From: Thermoplasmata archaeon
GTDB lineage: Archaea > Thermoplasmatota > E2 > UBA9212
Direction of reading: 5' to 3'
Length of the DNA stretch: 5,233 nucleotides
Assembly: GCA_013329495.1 (NCBI GenBank)
Contig: DUKC01000135.1
Location: forward strand, 6,849-12,081
Program-made: the position numbers and the translations under genes
Notes under the pieces: model-generated
The model's input: the letters and a program-made list of their open reading frames with translations, nothing else
Database searches by the model: none
What the model was told of the DNA's origin: nothing
Shown here: in pieces, positions 1-5,232 of the stretch
How the letters are laid out: each line of letters opens with the position of its first letter
Position numbering within the stretch: position 1 is the stretch's first letter

Positions 1-15
1 TATCACTTGCATGCA

Positions 16-117
16 TCAGGCCAAAAGACGTTGGATACCCTCATGAGCTCTGTCCGTATACTCCCTCAATCTTTTAGTTATAGTATCCCTTTTCAATTGA
101 TGTAGGTGCAAGGCCAT
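16..117 (-). CDS. Doubtful small ORF, 33 codons, downstream of the helicase
   Basis: An ATG at 117-115 opens a 33-codon frame that ends in TGA at 18-16. The product begins MALHLHQLKRDTITKRL and is rich in Lys, Arg, Glu and Asp, with a helix-like second half (residues of the type REYTDRAHEGIQRLL). The frame lies 32 nt past the helicase stop on the same strand and stays open upstream as far as the helicase stop. No Shine-Dalgarno sequence precedes the ATG. An AT-rich AAAATATTTA lies directly before the ATG, too close to act as its TATA box. The opposite strand also has an open frame here (1-105), but its Ser/Leu/Pro/Phe-rich translation looks like a shadow. I recognise no family. It could be a small co-transcribed gene or chance. 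Confidence 0.25.
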   Translation of the reverse strand: MALHLHQLKRDTITKRLREYTDRAHEGIQRLLA

Positions 118-149
118 TAAATATTTTCTGTTCCGCTTTGATATGATTG

Positions 150-1745
150 CTATTCAAATTCTTCCAAAGTTTTTTGTTTCCGTTTTTCGAGAAAAAGATC
201 TTCTTTAAACCCTTTAGCCCTCATAAATTTTTGGTTTAGAGAATAAATAATCTTTCTCATTTTCCTTTCTCTTGCTCTGCTCGACCAATAATAGGACTCA
301 TCTACTGTTCCTTTCGTTATCAATATTACTACTCTTCCAAGTCTTCTTCTTGCTGTCCTCCCCTTCCTCTGAATATATCTTATTTCGCTCGGAATGGGCT
401 CATAAAATATGACTAGATCGACTGTTGGAATATCCAGCCCTTCCTCTGCAATGCTTGTAGCAACCAAAACATTGTATCTTCCCTCTCGAAATTCTTTGAG
501 TATCTCGCTCTGCTCAGCTTGCTTTAAACCTGGATCACGAGGCTTTGAGGCTTGTCCAACAAATCTAACTGGCTTTGCTATCTCCAAGCCTTCTAGACTC
601 TGGATGATTCTTGTTGCCGTGTCTCTGAATTGGGTAAAAACTATAATCCTTGTATCTTTATTGGTTAGGTATTCCTCCTCAATTGCCTCTCTAAGTAACG
701 CAAGTTTTGGATGCTCAATTGAAAGGCATCCTTCAACCTTTCTTATCAACTCCTCATACTCTGGTTTTCTCACCAGTCGCCTCGCAGACTTGGCTTTTTT
801 TTCTTCAGTTTTCTTCAGGAATCTATAGAGGACCAAAATATCTTGAGTGGTTAGGAGTTCAATTGCGTGAGTTATCGAAATAGCTGCAGATTGAAATACT
901 ACTGCTGCATACAAACTTCCTCTTCCTCCCTTCTCCAACCCTCTCCTAAGTCTCTTCCCCAATTCGAGCAAATCTCTTTTAGTTACTTGCTTTGCCCTTT
1001 TATAAGTCAATATTCCCATCGATTGTAGTTTTTCTATTTCTTGATGAAACATCTCTTCAAGAATACCTCTTATTTCTTTATACTCCCCCGATAATTCTGT
1101 TCTCTTCCAACTCATTTCTAAAGGAGGAACATAAGGTTTTACATCTTTGTCTTTTTCAGTTCTGTACTCTAGTGCATCGATGAACAAACTTTTGCATGTC
1201 TGCCGAATTGTCTTCCAATCTTTACCTGGAGAAGCAGTTAATCCTAAGATCAGGGGATCGGGGGATTGATCCATGTATTTCGCTGCAATCTGGTTGTAGG
1301 CATACTTCTTTCTTGCTCTATGCGCCTCATCGAAAACGACTAAAGATACGTTGCTTAGGTCATATCTAACCTTTAAAATATCATTCCTAATGAGCTGGGG
1401 AGTGGCAAAAATTATCTGTGCATTCTTCAAGCAGCTTGATCTTTTCTCTGGGGATATCTTTCCTGTCAGAGCAACGAACTTCTCCTCATCAAGAGCAAGG
1501 AATTGCTTGAAACTCTCGTAGTGCTGCAGGGTTAGGGGTCGGGTTGGAGCAAGAACAAAAATCTTTGACTCGGGTTTTTTATCAAGCCTATTTACTGCAA
1601 CCAAAAGAGATATGACCGTCTTACCCAAGGCTGTGGGCAAAATAACCAAAGTGTTATGATTTAAACAAGCTCTACCAATATTCTGTTGATACTCTCGAAT
1701 TTCTATTGCATTTGACTTGATCAAAGGATGAGATATGTATTTCAA
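150..1745 (-). CDS. hef: Hef/FANCM-type SF2 DNA helicase, helicase half only (no nuclease domain)
   Basis: This 531-aa protein is an ATP-dependent SF2 helicase of the archaeal Hef/FANCM group, which unwinds or remodels forked and branched DNA. RecA domain 1 carries LPTALGKT (motif I, residues 36-43), APTRPL (Ia, 66-71), DEAH (II, 139-142) and TAS (III, 170-172). A charged helical insertion, about 200-350, fits the Hef thumb-like domain. RecA domain 2 carries VFTQFRDTA (369-377), the ATSIAEEGLDIP block (V, 429-440) and QRKGRTAR (VI, 459-466). A fused Hef would continue into an ERCC4 nuclease and HhH domain. This protein stops at 531 with QKTLEEF (524-530), which resembles a PCNA-binding box; a matching nuclease is a separate gene at 3336-4007. 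The first Gly of motif I and the second Gly of motif VI are both Ala. The start is TTG (1745-1743), preceded in frame by a TAA and lacking a Shine-Dalgarno; a TATA element about 30 nt upstream suggests a leaderless mRNA. Family assignment is secure; separation from the nuclease is seen directly. Confidence 0.95.
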   Translation of the reverse strand: MKYISHPLIKSNAIEIREYQQNIGRACLNHNTLVILPTALGKTVISLLVAVNRLDKKPESKIFVLAPTRPLTLQHYESFKQFLALDEEKFVALTGKISPEKRSSCLKNAQIIFATPQLIRNDILKVRYDLSNVSLVVFDEAHRARKKYAYNQIAAKYMDQSPDPLILGLTASPGKDWKTIRQTCKSLFIDALEYRTEKDKDVKPYVPPLEMSWKRTELSGEYKEIRGILEEMFHQEIEKLQSMGILTYKRAKQVTKRDLLELGKRLRRGLEKGGRGSLYAAVVFQSAAISITHAIELLTTQDILVLYRFLKKTEEKKAKSARRLVRKPEYEELIRKVEGCLSIEHPKLALLREAIEEEYLTNKDTRIIVFTQFRDTATRIIQSLEGLEIAKPVRFVGQASKPRDPGLKQAEQSEILKEFREGRYNVLVATSIAEEGLDIPTVDLVIFYEPIPSEIRYIQRKGRTARRRLGRVVILITKGTVDESYYWSSRARERKMRKIIYSLNQKFMRAKGFKEDLFLEKRKQKTLEEFE

Positions 1746-1770
1746 TTTATTATCAAGTATTGATTAGTTG

Positions 1771-1779
1771 CTTAAATCT
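1771..1779 (-). promoter_or_regulatory. Probable archaeal TATA box of the helicase gene
   Basis: The minus strand reads AGATTTAAG, with purine-rich GAAAG just upstream as in a BRE. Its centre is about 30 nt from the TTG start, which would place the transcription start at or next to the start codon. No Shine-Dalgarno is present, so a leaderless transcript fits. The call rests on position and composition only. Confidence 0.5.
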
Positions 1780-1880
1780 CTTTCTTCTATTGGCGAGGAA
1801 ATATGTTGGGCTGGTCGATTTTGCTTTTTGTTTTCTTTTTCTGGTAAGCGTATGAATGTTGGGATGAGCATAGTCCTAGC

Positions 1881-1900
1881 ATTCAGCCAGATTCAACCAG
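1881..1900. repeat. Tandem 10-bp direct repeat with one mismatch
   Basis: ATTCAGCCAG is followed immediately by ATTCAACCAG, differing at one position, in the middle of the spacer between the kinase and helicase genes. It could be a paired protein-binding site or a simple duplication. It is about 140 bp upstream of the helicase start codon. Confidence 0.5.
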
Positions 1901-2054
1901 AATCATAAGGAGCGGCATGAACGTATGAACATTATGAGTGTTGTAGAGAGGGTGGGGCTTTGTTCTATTTACTTTTTACTTTAATTGTGGCATCGAGCTC
2001 GTCCCCCAATCACTTTCAAATCCAAAATCTCTATTTATGATTTTTATTTGGCTT

Positions 2055-3194
2055 TCAACTCGAGCCAATAGGAACAAGCCTCATCAGTCGATAGCCGATG
2101 GTAACAAGCAAATATCCTTTGGTCGAAAATTGTTTATCCAGTTCCCTATCCCCCGTATCCACTCTCAATACGGGTGTAAAGGTTAGCTTTGATGGTGTTG
2201 CAACTACCTCAAGATTTTCGACCCCCACCCTCTTTATGATTTTTGGGGACAATTGCAAATTTCCTCTACCCAGGATAAACCCCTGAGCACCAATTGGACT
2301 TAGAACTACTTTGACTTTTGAAAAATCACTCATCAGCTCTAGAATTTCTTTTTCTGCCAGATCCTTGCCCACCTGTTTTTTGTTGGCGAAAGCATCAATG
2401 CCTAAAAGAGTTGGTTTAATGCCTAACTTTCGCTTTAATTTCTCAACCGTAGAACCCGAACCAAGTACCCACAGAGCTCGAGGCTTCTCATTGATCTTAT
2501 CTACCAAATAGTCTGCAATTTCATCTTTTATTTCATCATCGGCAACCTCACTGACCATCAGCTTCCCTGCCTGAAGGAAAGTAGGCTCGATGAGTGACTT
2601 GGCTACCCCAAACAATTTTATCTGCCATTTCCCCATCCTGTATGCATCCTCATCAACATCCATGATCTCAGCATCCCCCACGCGAAGCTTGCCTTCAATC
2701 CATTCGGCAAGAATTTTGGCGACGGCACTGGCGGTGGTGCCAAAAACACCTGAGTGCATCTTCACTCCGCTGGGTATTCCTAACAGGAGCACTTTTTGAC
2801 CAACTGTCGAATAAATGTCCCTAGCTGTACCATCGCCTCCGCAGAAAAGAATAAGCTCCACTCCACGTTCCATGAATTTTTTGCATGTTTGTTGCGTGTC
2901 CCCCGCAGTCGTCTCTTTTTTGGGTTGAGATACAATCTCAAACTCTCCCACTCCCGCTTTAACAAGCTCTTCTTCACCCATTGGTCCCGAAGGGCACGTC
3001 CAATGGATTGATGTCTGATTTTTGCACTCTTTTTTAAGAGCGATAAGAGATTCGACCGTTTTTTTAGGTGCGATAGGGAGGGCCCCTCTGTTTATTGCTT
3101 CTTTAAGCACGCCATCGGTGCCCTTTAGTCCCACCTTTCCACCCATACCAGCAATGGGGTTTACCAGGAGACCGACCCTCCTGAAAGTTTTCAT
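2055..3194 (-). CDS. ATP-NAD/AcoX kinase family protein (COG3199 type)
   Basis: This 379-aa protein belongs to the ATP-NAD/AcoX kinase family, which shares the diacylglycerol/NAD kinase fold and is predicted to phosphorylate NAD or a similar small substrate in the cytoplasm. The N-terminus has the family signature: VNPIAGMGG (residues 11-19) followed by GLKGTDG (22-28). The nucleotide-binding motif GGDGTARD spans 119-126. The conserved block GIPSGVKMHSGVFGTTASA spans 139-157. The C-terminal half, about 240-370, contains LGSGST (244-249) and a GIDAF block (265-269), as expected for these two-domain proteins. The length suits a complete member. The ATG at 3194 is chosen because the signature begins within ten residues of it, and a TATA element lies about 29 nt upstream, which suggests leaderless transcription. 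It is divergent from the nuclease gene and reads toward the helicase across a 309-bp gap, so an operon with the helicase is doubtful. The true substrate cannot be read from the sequence. Confidence 0.9.
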   Translation of the reverse strand: MKTFRRVGLLVNPIAGMGGKVGLKGTDGVLKEAINRGALPIAPKKTVESLIALKKECKNQTSIHWTCPSGPMGEEELVKAGVGEFEIVSQPKKETTAGDTQQTCKKFMERGVELILFCGGDGTARDIYSTVGQKVLLLGIPSGVKMHSGVFGTTASAVAKILAEWIEGKLRVGDAEIMDVDEDAYRMGKWQIKLFGVAKSLIEPTFLQAGKLMVSEVADDEIKDEIADYLVDKINEKPRALWVLGSGSTVEKLKRKLGIKPTLLGIDAFANKKQVGKDLAEKEILELMSDFSKVKVVLSPIGAQGFILGRGNLQLSPKIIKRVGVENLEVVATPSKLTFTPVLRVDTGDRELDKQFSTKGYLLVTIGYRLMRLVPIGSS

Positions 3195-3218
3195 TACATA
3201 AAAAGAGAGTTGAAATGC

Positions 3219-3227
3219 CTTATATTT
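3219..3227 (-). promoter_or_regulatory. TATA box of the kinase gene
   Basis: The minus strand reads AAATATAAG, preceded by an A-run. Its centre, about 3223, is 29 nt from the ATG at 3194. This is the spacing expected if transcription begins at or a few bases before the start codon. No Shine-Dalgarno lies between them. Confidence 0.65.
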
Positions 3228-3264
3228 TTTGCCCTTGGTGGAGCCAATGGAGAGATTGAAAAAC

Positions 3265-3271
3265 TATAAAA
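3265..3271 (+). promoter_or_regulatory. TATA box of the ERCC4 nuclease gene
   Basis: TATAAAA is preceded by GAAAAAC, a purine-rich BRE-like context. The predicted transcription start is near 3294, giving a leader of about 40 nt before the ATG at 3336. It sits back to back with the kinase TATA box in the 141-bp divergent region; the two core promoters are about 45 bp apart and do not overlap. Confidence 0.6.
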
Positions 3272-3335
3272 ATCACAACTCTGATCTAAGAGACTGTGTT
3301 TCGGCTCCTCATGCCAATGACCGCGCCAGCAAAAA

Positions 3336-4007
3336 ATGAGAGTGTTAATCGATTGGAGAGAAAAAGATAGGGTCGCTTCGATAATAAAGAGTTTTCATCC
3401 GATTGAAATGAGGCAACTCAAACTCGGGGATGTGGTTCTGATAAGCAATGAGGAGGCGTGTTTAATTGAAAGGAAGACTCCCAGTGACTTTCTTCAATCA
3501 ATCAAGACAAATCGTTTATGGGACCAACTATTGAGAATGATGAAGAGTGAGCAAATGTTTGGATTTCCTACAAAAAGGAAGTTACTGGTGGTTGATGGGA
3601 CTTTTTCTGGATATGAATGGAACGATGCCAAACTTTGGAGATCCCTAATGGGCGCATTTCAGGAGATAATATGGGTATACCAGATTCCAATGATATTTGC
3701 AGAAAACGACTCTGCTTTAGAGGCATTTTTTAAAATTCTCATTGATAGAGAAGAAAAACAAAAAAATGAGAGTGTACCCAAAGCGAGATGGTATAGAAAA
3801 CCTCTGTCGAAAGAGCTGCTGCCAGTTAGGGATAGAAAGCAGTACATTGTCTCGTCCATTCCCTTCATAGGTGAAAAACTGGCGTCTAATCTGTTGGAGA
3901 GATTTGAAACAATCCGCGCAATAGCAAATGCGTCTCAGAATGAGCTTGAAGAAGTGGACGGAATAGGAAAGAAGCGCGCAGACTTAATTTACCAAATATT
4001 ACATTAA
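3336..4007 (+). CDS. xpf: XPF/ERCC4-type structure-specific nuclease with HhH domain (short form)
   Basis: This 223-aa protein is a structure-specific endonuclease of the XPF/MUS81/Hef group, which cuts flaps, forks and other branched DNA, normally as a dimer. The nuclease domain (about 1-135) keeps the full active-site pattern: IDWREK (5-10), LGD (30-32), then ERKTPSD (45-51), matching GDXnERKX3D with D32, E45, R46, K47 and D51. A charged linker (about 137-168) leads to tandem helix-hairpin-helix motifs: IPFIGEKLASNLL (175-187) and VDGIGKKRADLI (207-218). The family's dimerisation and DNA-binding tail is therefore complete. There is no helicase domain and no C-terminal PCNA box, unlike the fused euryarchaeal Hef and the crenarchaeal XPF respectively. 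The ATG at 3336 starts right at the nuclease fold, and an in-frame TGA at 3318-3320 limits any extension. No Shine-Dalgarno is visible. The Hef-type helicase nearby is the likely functional partner, by inference. Confidence 0.95.
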   Translation: MRVLIDWREKDRVASIIKSFHPIEMRQLKLGDVVLISNEEACLIERKTPSDFLQSIKTNRLWDQLLRMMKSEQMFGFPTKRKLLVVDGTFSGYEWNDAKLWRSLMGAFQEIIWVYQIPMIFAENDSALEAFFKILIDREEKQKNESVPKARWYRKPLSKELLPVRDRKQYIVSSIPFIGEKLASNLLERFETIRAIANASQNELEEVDGIGKKRADLIYQILH

Positions 4008-4063
4008 GTCTAGCACTATCCAAACCACACTCTCACAAATTTCTGGCCGTGAACTACTCCCAG

Positions 4064-4091
4064 CTATCGCAAGGGGACCTCTCGCCGATAG
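4064..4091. repeat. Inverted repeat in the convergent gap, possible terminator hairpin
   Basis: CTATCG (4064-4069) and CGATAG (4086-4091) form a perfect 6-bp inverted repeat with a 16-nt loop, which itself has short G/C complementarity. It lies between the converging nuclease and HTH genes, two bases from the HTH stop codon. No clear U-run follows on either strand, so the terminator role is uncertain. Confidence 0.4.
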
Positions 4092-4093
4092 AG

Positions 4094-4798
4094 TTAAACA
4101 AAAACCATCTGCACGCTCGCATTCGCAGACAAATTAATTAAAAACTTCGGATCTGCCCCCTCACGCGATAACTTTTCTATGTCCTCCGCTTTTAGCTGCA
4201 GGTTGATCACGCCATCCGGGATTGATCTTCCCCTGTTAATCACATCGATTTCTTCTCTGGTGAATCCAAAACTCTTCAGATAATGCGTCAGAGCAGATTT
4301 TATGCCTTTCCCCTGAGATCTACTCATAGTCTCCATTAACCTTGATATTATCTCTTTTCTATCCTTGTAAAAGAACACTGAACCTGATACCTCGCCAAAA
4401 AGTTCTGTTTCTCGAAAGGCCAGTTTGCTCCTCCTCCTCCTCTTTATCGCAATCTTTTCTATTTTTCCTTCCTTCAACAGAAAATTTAGATACTTCTGAG
4501 TAGTATGGGATGGAATTTTTGTTTCCCCACTCACCTCTTTAATCGTGCAGCATCCCAGTCGCTCAATCGCCGAATGGATCTCTTTCAGATTTCTTTCTCG
4601 CTCCTCTTCATACCTGTTTGGCAAACCTATCCTCTTGATCCATTTTGCCAGGGTTGGATAACTCACTCCCAGTCTTTTACACATCTCCTTGTTGGAGGTC
4701 CCCTGCTCTCTCGATGTTCGTATTAGCTCTCTCTCTTTCAAAGTTGGCCTTTTTTTCGCCTTATCTTCCACCCAAATGCATCCTTCGTCACGAGTCAA
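4094..4798 (-). CDS. Two-HTH DNA-binding protein, probable transcription regulator of an unrecognised family
   Basis: I do not recognise a named family. The 234-aa protein has a first helix-turn-helix at about 20-60, homeodomain-like, with NKEMCKRLGVSYPTLAKWI (36-54). A second, winged HTH spans about 68-128: TIKEVSGETKIP (85-96), a recognition-like helix (about 97-110), then a strongly basic stretch KRRRRSK (119-125). A C-terminal domain of about 95 residues follows, with SALTHYLKSFGFTREEID (168-185). The same domain recurs in the partial gene at the right edge, so this is a local paralogous family. The C-terminal domain probably dimerises or senses a signal (inference). The start is TTG (4798-4796): GGAGGT lies 7 nt upstream and no in-frame ATG follows until well into the fold. 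An inverted repeat around its predicted promoter suggests autoregulation. The 3' end converges on the nuclease gene. DNA binding is likely; the targets are unknown. Confidence 0.8.
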   Translation of the reverse strand: MTRDEGCIWVEDKAKKRPTLKERELIRTSREQGTSNKEMCKRLGVSYPTLAKWIKRIGLPNRYEEERERNLKEIHSAIERLGCCTIKEVSGETKIPSHTTQKYLNFLLKEGKIEKIAIKRRRRSKLAFRETELFGEVSGSVFFYKDRKEIISRLMETMSRSQGKGIKSALTHYLKSFGFTREEIDVINRGRSIPDGVINLQLKAEDIEKLSREGADPKFLINLSANASVQMVFV

Positions 4799-4805
4799 TT
4801 ATAAA

Positions 4806-4811
4806 ACCTCC
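4806..4811 (-). promoter_or_regulatory. Shine-Dalgarno GGAGGT that sets the TTG start of the HTH gene
   Basis: The minus strand reads GGAGGT, a perfect match to the anti-Shine-Dalgarno, with 7 nt before the TTG at 4798. It decides the unusual start codon. The other genes here lack such a site, so this mRNA is translated differently and should have a real leader. Confidence 0.8.
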
Positions 4812-4822
4812 AGTGCGACACT
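4812..4822. repeat. Short inverted repeat next to the ribosome binding site
   Basis: AGTG and CACT flank CGA, directly beside the GGAGGT site on its upstream side. The arms are only 4 bp. It could be a half-site arrangement for a protein or a weak RNA hairpin; chance is also possible. Confidence 0.25.
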
Positions 4823-4870
4823 TTCATGTGGAGTTTTTCAGTCCTGCAGTCAAACACCTTCTTTTTTTCT

Positions 4871-4901
4871 AGCTGTTGTGAGTATATTCTATGGAACAGC
4901 T
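4871..4901. promoter_or_regulatory. Inverted repeat AGCTGTT-N17-AACAGCT, candidate operator of the HTH gene
   Basis: AGCTGTT (4871-4877) and AACAGCT (4895-4901) are perfect inverted arms separated by 17 nt, 24 bp centre to centre. One arm touches the TATA element at 4902-4907; the other covers the predicted transcription start near 4878. A dimeric repressor bound here would block the promoter. The adjacent HTH protein is the obvious candidate, by inference. Confidence 0.45.
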
Positions 4902-4909
4902 TATATACT
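4902..4909 (-). promoter_or_regulatory. Probable TATA box of the HTH gene
   Basis: The minus strand reads AGTATATA within TTAAGTATATAAG. Initiation about 26 nt downstream would fall near 4878 and give a leader of about 80 nt that includes the GGAGGT site. The element is nearly palindromic, so the opposite orientation cannot be excluded, but no rightward gene follows. Confidence 0.5.
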
Positions 4910-5010
4910 TAACCTGAAACATACACTGTTTTTTGGAGAAACCTCCTTCCGCATGTTCGCCCCTTTCGACTCTGCACTCCCCCCTGGGTTTTCAATACTT
5001 CTTTTTTATT

Positions 5011-5232
5011 TCAACTCCCGCCTACTAGAGTAAAAGAAAAAGAGGTGGGATCCTCATTCAGCATTGTTAAGAATTGATCGGCAGACCCCTCGGGTCTTAG
5101 GCTCCGAAAACGCTCCACATCCTCTCTTTTGAGTTGAATGTTTACCTTGTTTTGGTGGGTCAATCTCGCTTTGTTTATCCACTCAATCTCTTCTTGGCTA
5201 AATCCAAAGCTATTTAGGTAATAGGTTAGAGC
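5011..5232 (-). CDS. Partial paralogue of the HTH protein, C-terminal 73 codons
   Basis: This frame enters from the right edge, so its 5' part is missing, and ends in TGA at 5013-5011. The visible 73 residues begin ALTYYLNSFGFSQEEIEWIN and align without gaps to residues 169-210 of the neighbouring HTH protein (ALTHYLKSFGFTREEIDVIN), with 22 identities over 42 positions. The tails then diverge and this copy is a few residues longer. The underlying DNA also matches: 44 of 61 bases between 5173-5233 and 4235-4295. Both genes point the same way, separated by 212 bp, so this looks like an old tandem duplication. By homology the missing part should hold two HTH domains, but it may be shorter or different. 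Residue loss in the HTH region cannot be judged. Confidence 0.8.
   Translation of the reverse strand, partial: ALTYYLNSFGFSQEEIEWINKARLTHQNKVNIQLKREDVERFRSLRPEGSADQFLTMLNEDPTSFSFTLVGGS

Larger units (their letters stand above)
1746..2054. other. 309-bp intergenic spacer, no convincing gene
   Basis: The spacer separates the kinase stop from the helicase start, both on the minus strand. It holds the helicase TATA element at its left end, a near-perfect tandem 10-bp repeat (1881-1900) and a T-rich stretch on the plus strand (1821-1841 and 1961-1982). A 6-bp inverted repeat, TGAATG (1853-1858) and CATTCA (1880-1885), has a 21-nt loop. All open frames are under 32 codons, including a 14-codon hydrophobic one at 1803 preceded by GAGG, and none looks clearly coding. 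I see no tRNA, no C/D-box pair and no strong terminator. Confidence 0.6.

Noticed and set aside
1..105. Plus-strand open frame entering from the left edge, 34 codons to a TAG
   Set aside because: The translation is rich in Ser, Leu, Pro and Phe, with no recognisable motif, and lies opposite a more protein-like minus-strand frame. It looks like a shadow or chance.
1803..1847. Plus-strand 14-codon hydrophobic ORF (MLGWSILLFVFFFW) with GAGG upstream
   Set aside because: It is too short to support, arises from a T-rich tract, and no downstream plus-strand gene uses it as a leader.
1787..1882. Minus-strand 31-codon ORF in the spacer upstream of the helicase
   Set aside because: It has low-complexity Lys/Gln content, no ribosome binding site, and overlaps the helicase TATA region.
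1846..1945. Possible C/D-box guide RNA in the spacer
   Set aside because: I found ATGA-like and CTGA-like words, but no proper RTGATGA box paired with CTGA at the right spacing on either strand.
3311..3370. Short plus-strand ORF overlapping the nuclease start in another frame
   Set aside because: It has no ribosome binding site, is 19 codons long, and most of it is a shadow of the nuclease coding sequence.
4935..4946. GGAG-AAAC-CTCC inverted repeat followed on the minus strand by six A residues
   Set aside because: The stem is 4 bp, and the adjacent run is A rather than U on the transcribed strand, so it is not a credible terminator for the paralogue.
4689..5033. 114-codon plus-strand open frame across the HTH promoter region
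   Set aside because: It overlaps the N-terminus of the HTH gene and the end of its paralogue on the other strand, has Ser/Phe/Leu-rich composition and no promoter or ribosome site.
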